The position numbers were made by a program, and so were the translations under genes. From contig OX387186.1 in the NCBI GenBank assembly GCA_947561395.2, forward strand, positions 47,449,220-47,513,219: a stretch of 64,000 bases of DNA, given 5' to 3'. The notes beneath the pieces are model-generated. The model was not told the DNA's origin, made no database searches, and worked only from the letters and a program-made list of their open reading frames with translations. This document shows positions 1-10,616 of the stretch, one piece after another (position 1 is the stretch's first letter; every line of letters starts with the position of its first letter). This stretch comes from Buxus sempervirens. Lineage: Eukaryota; Streptophyta; Magnoliopsida; Buxales; Buxaceae.

Positions 1-157
1 CTCTCCCTATGGTAGGACGGTCCTCTCGGGTGTGGCACCCTCTTTAGGTGTTGGTTTGTGCTGGTTGGCTTGTGTGATTGCTTTTCCTGGGTGGTCCCCT
101 TTGAGCTTATCTCATGGAAGACCTTACACATAGTCTCCAAAAATTATTCATCCCACC
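1..157 (+). mobile_element. LINE 5' part, interrupted by a solo LTR
   Basis: From the ATG at 114 there is an open frame. If the solo LTR at 158-2095 and one CCACC target copy are ignored, it continues without a shift into the LINE ORF1 frame at 2101. Bases 1-113 would then be LINE 5' untranslated sequence, and the true 5' end of the LINE lies at or beyond the window edge. I infer this from frame continuity and the target-site duplication; no conserved domain is visible in the first 15 codons. Confidence 0.5.
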
Positions 158-1099
158 TGTGAGACATGGAAAATTAATTTAATGACTTCCTAATCATCAC
201 ACGGGAATCATTAGAACAAGGAGTCGCCACCATTCTTTTTAGGTGTGAATGGACACCAAAATCTCAAATCAAATAAAGAAGACAAAAATTAGAGTAAAAA
301 TAACTCTAAAATAAAAAAAAACCAGAGATGGGCAAGGGGATTAGGTTATGAACAGGAGAAGGTGTTAGGTACCCCTGTTTATCCACACAAGGTGGTTGCC
401 AAGTATTGTTCATGTTAAAAATAAGAATGCTTGCTTAACAAAGGAAAAAACATAAAAGTGACAAAAATGTATGGTTTTTCATATGAATAGCTCGATTAAT
501 TCAGAACCATCATTATGATCATACCATTCTAGGGGTTCCATGATTGAAATAAAATTGAAATAAAATCAAGAAAAACTAATCTAAAGTAAAATCTGAAAAA
601 CTAGCTTTAGGCTAAGCCATAAAAAGGTTGAAAAATTAGATTGAAATCTATTGGTGAAAACCTTGAATAGCAAGATTCTGTAGGGTACAGAATTGATCCC
701 GATCTCCCATTAATTGAGAGACAAAAATCCAATCAACCCGTATTAATGAAAAAGCATCAAAAGGGGGAGTTCAGACCATAGGATCCTCTCTCCCAAATTA
801 AAACAATTTCAAAAATCATCTCCTGAAACCCCAGAGACTACTTTAAGGCTGCTGATTTCAGATCAATCATATAGATCATGATAGATCCAAGATCTTAGCC
901 TAATATCACCAAAATCAAGAAAAACAGTGCTGTGGGTGCAAAAATGGTGAAAAATCCCAACTGTAGGAGGAAAAGAGGAATTCATGCTATAAACAGCATT
1001 GATCCATAGGATTCCTCCAGATTCAAAATAAATCAATTAAAACATGAATAGTATGATAAAAGTAACCACAGATATCAGATCATAGCACACAGGGGCCTA

Positions 1100-1570
1100 T
1101 CCTACGTATCCACTTGTTCTCTTTTCCCCTAGCTCTCTCTTCACGTTTTACGGCTAAAGAGAAGTCTTGAGGTACTTGGAGGTAGGTTTGGGGATACAAA
1201 TAAAAACAAGAGGCCTTATTCCACAAAAAAGAGAAAAGAATAGATTATAGAGTTCTATTCTAAGGATCCACCTGTTCCCCTTTCCCCTAGCTCTCTCTTC
1301 ACGTTTTACGGCTAGAGATGATTCTTGAGGTACTTAGAAACAGGTTTGGAGATGCAAACACAAAAAAGGCCTTATTCTACAGAAAATAAGAACAATAGAT
1401 TATGGGGTGCTATTCTAGGGATCCACCTGTTCCCCTTTCCCCTAGCTCTCTCTTCACTTTTTACGGCAAGAGAATCTTCTTGAGGTACTTGGAGGCAGGT
1501 TTGGAGGTACAAATAAGAAGGTCTTATTCTACAGAAATGGAAAAGAAAAGACTATTTCTAGAATTAAAAA
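1100..1570. repeat. Three tandem copies of a ~156-bp unit inside the solo LTR
   Basis: The word AGCTCTCTCT followed by TTCAC recurs at 1131, 1289 and 1444, in a longer similar context (GGATCCACCTGTTCCCC before it, TTTACGGC and CTTGAGGTACTT after it). Periods are 158 and 155 bp. The array lies in the presumed transcribed part of the LTR, downstream of its TATA box on the minus strand. Confidence 0.8.
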
Positions 1571-1690
1571 GAGAAAATAAAAAATAAAAAAGATTTACCT
1601 GGATTGAGGAAGCAGAGGAGTAGGGATTCCCTTCTTCACTTGGAGATCTTTAAGCTTCAGATTATGGGCCCTTTGCTTGAGGAGAGACCC

Positions 1691-1702
1691 TCTATTTATA
1701 GG
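1691..1702 (-). promoter_or_regulatory. LTR TATA box
   Basis: CCTATAAATAGA on the minus strand, preceded (at 1880-2010) by the GC-rich palindromic words that also precede the TATA box in the other Tat LTRs of the window. Confidence 0.6.
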
Positions 1703-2095
1703 CAAACCAAGGGGCATGGTTGGTCCAAAGGGATATGCCAAAATCTTCCAGATTGAGTTAAAAAGGATTTAATGTCAATCCATTAAACCACAGGGTAAAC
1801 AAGAGGATTCGAATCTCCCAGAGAGATATTTGAGTGCAGATAGGGCTCAGAAATAGAGAAAAGATAAATTCGCTCAAAAAACCCCATGCCTGTATATATA
1901 ATATGGTCATGCCTTGCCTGTATTGTTAATACGAGCACGGCATGACCGTACATCAATTACGGGTATGACCAGTCCGAAAATCAAATACGGGCACTGCATG
2001 TTTGACCAGATTTTACACTTTTTTGACCTGTTTCAAATCCCAATTAATATTTTCAATTATTTTCTTATTTTGTAGTGCAATTTGGGGTGTCTACA

Positions 2096-3058
2096 CCACC
2101 TAAACCTAACAAAGTTTTTATCCCCTCCGAGGGTCTCAGAAATTGGGTTGAAAAGAGCTGGTCCTTCCTAGCCATCTGTGAAATGTGTGAAGAGGACCTT
2201 CAACTCGTATCTTTCAAGAACACTATTTCCACACTATGGAAAATTGTCCCCTACGCAAGTGCCTTAAAGTCGCTCCCAGACGGTTTCTCATAGCTTTTCG
2301 GAACGAGAGCGACAGAAATTGCGTTCTCAATGCCCAGCCTTGGATCGTAAACTCAATCCCTGATGGTTATGGAAATTAACCAGGATGAGAAGGAGGCCGC
2401 CTCTTTCACCTTCTCGTCCTTGTACATATGGATGTAGATCTCAAATGTGCCAAAGAAATTTCAGGATGAGGAGGTCATCAGCGATATCGTCAAATGCTTT
2501 GGTGAAATCTTAGAAATGGAAATCAATGATGAAGATATGAAGGCGACGGTCGCTTCCGCCAGGGTTAAGCTTCCGATTAGCCAACTGATTCCTGTCGGAG
2601 TGCTCTTTCAGGTGAGTGAAGGCCAAAATGTCTGGTTGGATTTCCGGTATGAAAACTTACCCTCCTTTTGCTGTTCATGTGGCCTTCTCAGTCATACTAT
2701 TGTCCATTGTGCGAGCCCGTTCAGGGCTTCGTCGGAGTATGAGTCTAATCTTGAATGCAAGAAGTACAACGGGTCATTGAAAATTCCTATGACTCATCGG
2801 AAGAATCCATTGCTTAGGCCGTCAACAGAGAAGAAACACATGAAGACTGGTCCGAGTTCTGATGGCTGTGAGGCGGACAACCCTGTGAGTGACTCGCCCG
2901 AGTCGACTCGCCTTGTGTCCCATCCTTCTGATCGGGTTACTCTGGTTGATGAGACTGAAGTGCGGCTCAAGGCAAGCGCTGGTCCCAAGAAAACGGTGGA
3001 CAGCCCGTTGCATGAGTTGGCTAAGGGTCATGAGCTGGCCAGCAACGGAAAAATCTAG
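2096..3058 (+). pseudogene. LINE ORF1 (gag-like, CCHC zinc knuckle), broken
   Basis: This is the ORF1 region of a plant L1-type LINE. The encoded protein would bind RNA as part of the retrotransposition particle. The frame is open from the solo-LTR junction to a stop at 2291. It resumes after further stops in a second open stretch (2447-3058), where a zinc knuckle of the form CX2CX4HX4C (CSCGLLSHTIVHC) is visible near residue 76. The surrounding sequence resembles the DUF4283 plus zf-CCHC_4 arrangement of plant LINE ORF1 proteins, and the C-terminal part is charged and low in complexity. Stops and frame changes between 2290 and 2450 show it is not functional. The endonuclease region follows in order at 3433. 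Confidence 0.7.
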
Positions 3059-3432
3059 AACAAGGTTCATGGGCCGCACTGGGATGGGCCCAATCTTATG
3101 GTCTCTAAGTTTTTTCTCTTTTAATTCCTAGCCCATTAGTGTCTAGCCCACTTTTGTCCTTAAAGCCTCCCCTCACCTCACTATCCACGAAATTAGTCAG
3201 CCCACTAGTATGGCCCTTGGTCAACCGATTCGTCTAACCTAGCCCAATAGCAAACCAAGGCCCAAGAGGCATGCCACATGTGTAGAGGACTTGATCCATG
3301 AAAACCACAAGGAGGGAGACCTCCGCCTGGACAAAAAGAGGAGATTTTCTAACTCTACTATCTCTGCTGGAGATTCTTCTTGTCCCCCGAAGCATCCTCC
3401 CCCCTTCCACGTCCCAATCTCCTTTCCCCCTT

Positions 3433-4146
3433 GATGAAGGTGCTGGCCTGGAACTGTCGGGGCCTTGGGCGAGCCCCGACGAGGTTACACTTAAGTAACC
3501 TGTTGCGTATTAATAAGCCCAACTTATTGTTGCTTTCTGAAACACTTTTGAATGCTAACTCCTCTGATTATTTTGTTAGAAAGATGGGTTATCCCAATTT
3601 TTGGTGGTCTCCTGCTAAGGACCATGCAGAGGGTTTCTGTGTCCTTTGGGACAATTCCTGCTCCATATCTGTTGAAGCTGAAAAGGAGTGGTGCGTCCAC
3701 ATGTCTGTCTCTGGGGGATGAACAATTTTGAGCTGACCTTCGTCCATGCCAGCTCAAACGTCCATGTGCAATCGTTGCAATGGGATTATCTGAAAAATGT
3801 CAAAGCCTGATGTCTCGCCCCTTGGTGCCTCATAGGGGACTTCAAGGTCGTGATGTATAGCCACGAAAAGCGAGGAGGTAACAGTATACAGGTTCGTAAA
3901 GCTCGCTTATTCTCTGATTTTATAAATGATTGCTCTCTAATGGATTTGCTGTGCAAGGGTATGAAATTTTCCTGGTGTAATGGTAGATCGGGGTTGGGCA
4001 AAATCAAGGAGAAAATTGACAGAGTTTTGGGATGTACCGAATGGAATCTGTTGTTCCCAAATGCAGTGCTATGGCAAGATCCTATAATTGGATCGGATCA
4101 TGCTCATTTTTGCCTCAATTTAAACAATGACCAATCTCAATTATCA
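3433..4146 (+). pseudogene. LINE ORF2 fragment: APE-type endonuclease domain only
   Basis: The product is the N-terminal endonuclease/exonuclease/phosphatase domain of a plant LINE ORF2, which nicks target DNA to prime reverse transcription. Visible motifs in order are the start WNCRGLG, the catalytic-glutamate motif LLLSET, a degraded GDFN (IGDFKVV) and SDH near the end (GSDHAHF). The frame is broken by a stop at about 3719 and another near 3810, and the remainder reads in a different frame up to 4149. No reverse transcriptase follows: after the SDH motif the sequence runs into AT-rich DNA and a 19-base A run. Loss of RT with retention of ORF1 and endonuclease points to an internal deletion, unlike the usual 5' truncation of LINEs. 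Confidence 0.75.
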
Positions 4147-4226
4147 TGAAAGATGACCCTTTTCCATAATTCCCAATTATAATGGAATGTTTTTATAATT
4201 ATGGACCGCCCTTTTTCATAATTTTC

Positions 4227-4245
4227 AAAAAAAAAAAAAAAAAAA
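4227..4245 (+). repeat. Poly(A) run, probable LINE 3' tail
   Basis: Nineteen consecutive A residues end the LINE fragment directly before the left end of the Mutator-like element. It could also be a coincidental A-rich tract at the MULE insertion site. Confidence 0.5.
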
Positions 4246-5252
4246 GGTGTGAGCCACACTCGTTACTTCATTCTCCAAAATGGAAAAGAGGAAAAGTCAA
4301 TTTCCTTGCCCCTATCTCGTGTCTCTAGTTTCGCGTAGCACCTCTGCAACAAGAACCATACAACGTCATATACAACAGGCTTGTGATTGGTCTGTTGTAT
4401 TTAAAAAAGGATTTACATCATCTGCTAGGTGCCCAGCACCGCTGGGCATCCAGTACCCAATAGTGACGCAGCATGTCAGGGCCATGTCATCATGGTGTTG
4501 TTTGAGGACGACCACATTAATCCTTTTAACGCGTCCTTCTTTATAAAAAAATAATATTTTTTTTATTTGTGTCGGCAGTGGAGGTTTGTGCCTCGACTGC
4601 CCAACCCCCTTCCCTCTCTTCTCTTCCCCCTTCCTCCTCTCTTCATCATTTTCAAGTTTGTTTTATGCTATTTGGTTTATTTGGTTTAGCAAATAAGAAT
4701 CTGGTGTTCTAGTGAAGAGGACCTACATCTCCTCTCATTTTATATCTATACAAGCCTCATTTCTTCACGTTTCTGCAACATTTTTGCTTCATTTTTTGGA
4801 ATTTAGTCATGGTTTTTCTCTTTCTTCCTATTTTAGTTGCTTCGGATATGATTAGCATTTCTAGGGGTTTATATCTGTGTAGCTAGATTTGTTTATCCTC
4901 TATTTTTGGATTTTTTTTTTTTACTTTTATTTTGGGAAAGGTGGGCCTTTTCTAGATTCTTCGGGTGATGCTTACATAAAAAGAAAAGGTATTCTGATTC
5001 CCTGCAATTGCTTCTTGATTTGATTCCTGCTTTGTCGTCGTGAATCCTCCACCACTTCCTCTCTCTCTCTCTCTCTCTGTGCATTTTCCCACTGGGTCCT
5101 CTATTTCATCAATTTGGAAGCTCAAAGCGATTTCTTAGCTTTGAAGTACTTTGAATTGTCGATTTCGTCGTCGGGAACAGAACCCAGGATGGAACCTTGA
5201 AGCAGCTAGCTCCCCTGAAGCGATATTCTGTAACTTGGCCCTGTAATAAAAA

Positions 5253-5580
5253 ATGATGAAGTGGGGAATGGAAATTCTCTCTCCAAACTCATATAATTCC
5301 AACCCAAAATAGTTGCTCAGAGAGAGTAGGAGCACAAAATGGACTCATGAAAAGAACAAGCAGTTTGAGGATGCGCTTGAGTTTTACGATAAGGACACAC
5401 CTGATTGATGGCACAAGGTGGCTGCCATGATCCCAAGCAAGGTTGTTGAGATGTAACGAAGCAATATAAGAAATTGGAAGATGATGTAAGTGATATAAAG
5501 GCAGGCCGCGTTCCATTTCTTGGGTACACAACCTCCTCATTGATGTTGGAGTGGGTGAAACTTAGAAGAGTTTGTTATGA
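5253..5580 (+). pseudogene. Captured first exon of a DIVARICATA-like MYB gene
   Basis: Starting from ATGs at 5253, 5256 and 5268, the frame reads MEILSP..., the usual start of DIVARICATA-type plant transcription factors. It continues into their first SANT/MYB repeat: KWTHEKNKQFEDALEFYDKD, then HKVAAMIPSKVVE, KQYKKLEDDVSDI and GYTTSS..LEWV. The copy is dead. There is a TAG at 5310 where a Trp is expected, a TGA in the repeat at the expected Trp of DRW, and a stop plus frameshift around VVEM/KQY. Only the N-terminal exon and probably its 5' leader (about 4660-5250) are present. The second MYB repeat is absent. The exon lies between the MULE inverted repeats, so I infer capture by the MULE. The PIF/Harbinger element is inserted at 5587, just downstream. 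Confidence 0.7.
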
Positions 5581-5907
5581 AACTTAGGGGCCATTTGGTG
5601 GGGTTTCCAGATTCTGGATTGTAATAAAATCCGAATCCAAAATGCAAATTTTCTATTTGGTAGGGATTTTGGAAGCTGGTTTTTCAAATCAAACATTGAA
5701 ATCCACCCAAAAACTAGAAACCATCTTTTAGGGGCTTTTATGGTTTTTGAGGGTTTTAAAATTAAAACCCATGATCTGGTTTCTCGGGGGTTTTTACACG
5801 AGCCCGACTATCTCGACCATCAACTCTCAACGTCCTCACCTCTTCTTCACGTCCTCACCTTCCTCACCTCTTCTTCCTTGAAGATCTTCTTCCATAGCAA
5901 ACCAGGT

Positions 5908-5964
5908 ACTCTCTCTCTTTCTCTGTCTCTCTCTCTCTTCTCTCTCTCTATCTCTCTCTCTTCT
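5908..5964. repeat. CT-rich microsatellite
   Basis: An imperfect (CT)n tract of about 55 bp follows a CTCACCTCTTCTTC-rich leader in the 5' part of the Harbinger element. It probably belongs to untranslated sequence. The 5600-7450 part of the element holds no other recognisable gene. Confidence 0.6.
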
Positions 5965-7457
5965 ATCGATCTTTTGTGGGTTGCGGGTTGCCCTGTTTTC
6001 TCTTTGGATTGATGATGGTGGTGTGAGAAGGTAGAGGGAGAATGGAGGTATGGCAAGGATAGGAGCCAGTGGTGAAGTAGACGTTTAGTTTAAGGGTGAA
6101 GGCTATAATCGGTGGGTATATCTAACGTGCTTTGGCTTGGGGTGAAATTTCTTCATTATTTTTTTTTTCCTTTCATATGAATGTTATCTTGTAGTTTATA
6201 GAAGGGCATCTCTTTCACTTGATATTGAATGTTGACTGTGTTTTCTAGATCGATTGGAAGAGATGCCCTTCTAGGTCTTTTTTCAATCATCCTACCTCTT
6301 TTTGCACATTTTGCCTCTTTCAATAGGCCTCCCCCTCTGTGAATAACACTTTTCAAACCTGCAGTGTTGCATTGTACCGATTGGTGAAGAAGGAAATAGC
6401 TTCAAACGAGGGTTTGTAAGTTCTTAGATCTGTCCTTTATTTTCAACTTTCAGATGTGTTGTTTTGTTTTCTTATTTCATTTGTTGATGATCATTACATA
6501 TTGCTATTATAGAGTTTCGTTTCCTAACAACGTTGGTGATGCTTGATGAATCCCCTTGACAAATACAGAGTTAAGACAATGCATGTCATCTCCCGGGAGC
6601 TGACACAGCTACTAGATTGTGCTTTGTAACAGCTACTAGATTGTCCTTTTTCTCCATCCTCCATTCATTTTCCATTTTTCTTTTTAACTTTCTTTGGGGA
6701 GGAGTAGACCGTAGGGAAGGTAGGAAACCTACAAAGGCTTACTATACCCTTTATTTATGATATGGAAGTAGATACCAACTCTTTTGTGTGGCAACACCAA
6801 GGCTTTACATTTCCATGAGCTGGTGCCTTCAAACTAATACGGAAGTAACAACTACAATGTACCAGATCTGTGAAACTCAAGAATTTTCTTTTGTTGAATT
6901 TGTGGTCTATAGATCAACCCACATTATTTTATTTATTTTGTTGAAAAAGAAAAAGACTGCTAAGTCAAAGTTTCTTTGATGGTATATAATTAAAAGAAAC
7001 ACAAAATAAACTAGTTCTCCCATCTGACTCATGAGATGTGGACCAGCTGTGTTAATCATAAAGTAGATTCCTCAACACAACCTGTTGAATTGTCTGTTAG
7101 CAAGTGTTAAAAAGGTATCCTTATTGTTGGGTGTATCCTTTCACCAATGAAGGGCTGTGATTACCCATTTTCACGGTCCTTAATATGCTCTATTTTTATG
7201 TTAGAATGGGAACATATATCTCAAAGTGCAGGGCCTTACCTGTTTTTTTTTCCTTCATTTCTCTCTTTTTTGTTTCTATCAAATCACCTCTCCTTTTTCT
7301 TGATGGAAGAATATGTATTTTTTTCCTTTTTTTTTTTGGTCTCAGAAAATTTATGCATACATAAAGAATGCATTGAATGTCTAGTTATGAAATTGCATAC
7401 CAACTGGTATGTGCATTAATTCGAAGCAAACAAATCAAGAGAAGCCCATATCACTAC

Positions 7458-7790
7458 CTTTTTAAGGAAAGGATCAAGTCTGCCATATTTATAGGTAATT
7501 CCAACAACAGCAGTCCCTCCATGAGAGCTTGAATGAACCATGTGCATCTCCATATTATACATTGTTCCATTGAATGTGTGCTCTGATGGTGAATGCCAAT
7601 GACACTGTTCTAACTTGTAATCAGTCCCATTTATGTTTGTTTTTCTTGCATCTCCATTCCATTTCACTGAAATATCATGCCCCCTGTTCTTCAAGGTAGC
7701 CAGGGTAGGCTTGTAATCCCTTTTTAGTTTACCCAAGTTATGCAAAACTTGCACCCTTTCATCCGTAAGATCAATAGGAGACTTCAATTT
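7458..7790 (-). pseudogene. Captured alpha-carbonic anhydrase exon inside the Harbinger element
   Basis: The minus-strand frame encodes about 110 residues that match the core of plant alpha-type carbonic anhydrases, zinc enzymes that interconvert CO2 and bicarbonate. It begins at SPIDLTDERVQVL and has LKRDYKP, ATLKNRGHDI and then CHWHSPSEHT with two of the zinc-ligand histidines. MEMHMVHSS supplies the third, and GTAVVGITYKYGR follows. After PFLKK the sequence has a splice-donor-like AAG|GTAGTG at 7458/7457, so this looks like genomic DNA with the following intron, not a cDNA copy. No signal peptide exon or C-terminal exon is present. The fragment lies between the Harbinger TIRs and antisense to the element's own genes. 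It has no internal stop, so capture may be fairly recent. Confidence 0.8.
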
Positions 7791-7987
7791 TTCAGCCAGC
7801 CTATGTTTCATTAAACTCAAAACATGTTTTCCTTTTCGATTCTTGCTAAGCATAATATATTTTATTTTAAACAGTCCAAGTATATTTTTATCAAGAACTA
7901 TATGCATATGTCTTATAATTCACCATTGTTTTCTTAAAATTATTCTTTTCAAATTTTTTTTTAGGATATTTGGTTATTTCCTTTACA

Positions 7988-8987
7988 ATGGACACAAGTA
8001 ATACACAAGCACGAGAGAAAGTGAAGGCTGTTTAGTCATATGATTATAAGAAGATACTTTTGGAAATTGCGGTTGAAGAAGTTCATAAAGGAAATCGACC
8101 AACAACAACCTTTAACCAAAAAGGATATGATAACATCATCAATGAATTTCATAAAAGGACTGGTTTGAAGTATGAGAAGGTACAATTTAAAAATATTTTT
8201 CAAAGTATGAGAAATGAGTATAAGGAGTGGAAGATCATTAAAGGAAGAAGTGGGCTAGGATGTGACCCAGATAAAAATTCCATTGTGGCAACGGAGGATG
8301 AATGGAAAGACTATATTAAGGTAATCTTAAGTCTTACATTCATTTTATTTACCTAGTTGTCTTGATTGCTCGTGTATTAATCTAATATATAATAATTTAT
8401 TGATACAGATGCATCCAAATGCCAAAATTTTCAAGAAGGGTCCACTCCAGTTTGAAGATGAATTAGCAATATTATTTGATGGTACAACAGCCTTTGGTGA
8501 GGATGAATTTTGTTCTACTCAAGGAGAGAGTCTGGTGTCACAAAGTCATGAAAATTTAGATGATACTAATATTCCCAACATTGAAATTGATGATTTGACA
8601 AATGACGATGGTAATAGAATTCGTAAAAGAAAACGTCAAAGTGAGCATCCATGTACAAAGAGAGATACCTTTAGAGGGGAGATTCAAGAGGCTATTGCCT
8701 CCTTGGTGGATATTGCAAAGCTTAGGCTACTTCGAGAGTCCACAACAATGGCACCAACGGTAACACCCCCATCAAATTCACCACCTCCATCAACACAGGA
8801 TAATAATCAATATACTATTGCATTGAAGCGTCTAGAAGAAATGGAGGAGGTTGAGATTGGAAGTGACTTATACTCGGATGCTTTGGATTTGTTCACAAAT
8901 GCTGAAAAGAGAGACCTATTTGTGGCTATGCATCCAGCTGCACGTTTTAGATGGTTAACTCGTACATTGTATGGTAGCAGTCATTAG
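7988..8987 (+). pseudogene. PIF/Harbinger ORF1, MYB/SANT-like protein with one premature stop
   Basis: In PIF/Harbinger elements this accessory protein helps the transposase enter the nucleus and bind the element ends. Exon 1 runs 7988-8320 and exon 2 8409-8987, joined by an 88-bp intron (AAG|GTAATC ... ATACAG|ATG) that keeps the frame. Exon 1 carries a Myb/SANT-like trihelix domain (YDYKKILLEIAVEEV, then GYDNIINEFHKRTG and MRNEYKEWK). Exon 2 has an acidic linker, a basic KRKRQ stretch and a C-terminal domain ending FRWLTRTLYGSSH. A TAG at 8033-8035 interrupts codon 16, where Trp (TGG) is expected at the start of the SANT domain. A downstream ATG could still give a shortened product. Confidence 0.8.
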
Positions 8988-9363
8988 TTGTAAGAAGGGA
9001 CATGGCTACTCATCTTTTCGGACGGGACATGTTTTTGGGTTTGATTCATCTTTTTGGACAGGATATGTTCTTTTTGGTTTGATCCATCTTTTGCACAGGA
9101 TATGTTCTTTTTTGGTTTGATCCATATTTTTGCATGGGATCTGTTTTTTGGATTGATCCATCTTTTTGTATGGGACATGTTTAGTTCTTATTTTTGTCAC
9201 AAACTTTTGGCTATATGTATTTTGTTTTTTTTTTGGGACTTGATATATGTTAAATCACTTTTTGTCACAGGCTTGTGGTTATGTGTTTTTTGGTTTGATC
9301 TTTCTTTTATACTGAATGATTTGAGACATAGTAATTTAATAATTTAAATTGCCAATAGTTAAG

Positions 9364-10616
9364 ATGAGTTCAGATGAAGACATCGAAGAAGTTTTGTCTT
9401 ACTTGATATTGGCTAAGTGTTTACAAGAATATCTCGATTTAGAGAAAGAGAGACAATCAGTGCATAACTCGATTTTACAAGGGAATGCTTGGTTGAAAGA
9501 GGTGCTTGAAGCAGACTCTGGTGTGAGGTGTCATGGCTTATTTCGTATGAATAAGCATACATTCTTTCTGTTAGCTAATACAATAAAAGAAAGGGGTTTA
9601 CTACAACTCACAAAGCACATATCTGTTGAAGAGCAACTTGGGATGTTTCTGATTACACTTGGACATAATCAAAGAAATTTTATGATTCAGGATAGGTTTC
9701 AGCATTCGGGAGAGACGGTAAGCCGACATTTTCATAATGTCTTAAATGCCTTTGTTGAGTTAGCTAAAGAAGTATTTGTGCCTCCCTCATTTGATCAAAC
9801 ACCTCTTGAAATACAAAGAGATCGTAAGTACATGCCATGGTTCAAAGATTGTATTGGCGCAATTGATGGAACACATGTATCAGCCCATATATCAACTGAT
9901 AAACAAGCTGTTTATCGATCTGCAAGAACTGGAGCCATTGCCCAAAATGTAATGGCTGCTTGCTCCTTTGATATGCAATTTACTTGGGTTCTAGCAGGAT
10001 GGGAGGGAACAGCACATGATTCACGGATTATGTTAGAAGCAATTAACAACCCGACTTTAAAATTTCCACATGCTCCACCAGGTAATTATAAAATATATAT
10101 TTTTCAATAATTTGTTTATGTTTGATACTAAACTTTTACACATCTATGTTAGGTAAATACTATGTTGTTGATGCGGGGTATCCAAATATGCCTGGATTTC
10201 TCACACCATTTAGAGGGGTTCGATATCATCTTCAAGATTATTGCCGTGGAGGTGGAAGACCTCGTGGACCTAAAGAAATTTTTAACCATGCTCATTCTTC
10301 ATTGAGGAGTGTAATTGAAAGATGCTTTGGTGTATTAAAAGAGCGATTTCCAATCCTTAAGATGATGCCGCCTTACTCTTACCAAACTCAAGTGAAGATT
10401 GTAATTGCTGCATGTACTATACACAATTTTATTAGGCAACAAGCAAGACATGATTGGCTATTTGAGCAATATGAGAATAAAGAAATGCTCATTATTGATG
10501 ACGAGGATGATGACGATAATGAGATTGATCCTGATGGTTTAGTAGCAAGTCAACAGACTAATAAGATGGGAGCATTTAGGGATATGCTTGTAGGTGCAAT
10601 GACATTTGGATGTTAA
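9364..10616 (+). CDS. PIF/Harbinger transposase (DDE_Tnp_4 nuclease)
   Basis: This is the DDE endonuclease that excises and inserts the element. Exon 1 (9364-10081) and exon 2 (10153-10616) are joined by a 71-bp intron that splits a Gly codon (CCA G|GTAATT ... TTAG|GTAAATAC). The catalytic triad is readable: D in IGAIDGTHV, D in GWEGTAHDSRI, and E in SVIERCFGVLKERF. The family hallmark VVDAGYPNMPGFLTPFRGVRYH region lies after the second Asp, and an N-terminal helix-turn-helix-like stretch (EQLGMFLITLGHNQRNF) precedes the nuclease. The C terminus is acidic. I see no internal stop, so the protein could be active. I chose ATG 9364; no ATG in frame lies upstream before noncoding sequence. Confidence 0.9.

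Larger units (their letters stand above)
158..2095 (-). mobile_element. Solo LTR of a Tat-type Ty3/gypsy element
   Basis: The 1938-bp block starts TGTG and ends GGTGTCTACA on the plus strand. It is flanked by CCACC at 153-157 and 2096-2100, a perfect 5-bp duplication. On the minus strand it reads as a normal LTR: TGTAGACACC start, GTGCAATTTGG near the start in place of the TTTTTGCAC of its relatives, and CCTATAAATAGA as TATA box at 1691-1702. The GGAGTCGCCACC motif near its other end recurs in diverged form in the Tat LTRs at 42948-45430 and 57649-62260. No internal region is attached, so it is a solo LTR made by LTR-LTR recombination. It lies inside LINE ORF1. Confidence 0.8.

Noticed and set aside
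4660-5250. A separate gene upstream of the captured MYB exon
   Set aside because: No frame with similarity to a known protein; best explained as captured leader sequence inside the MULE.
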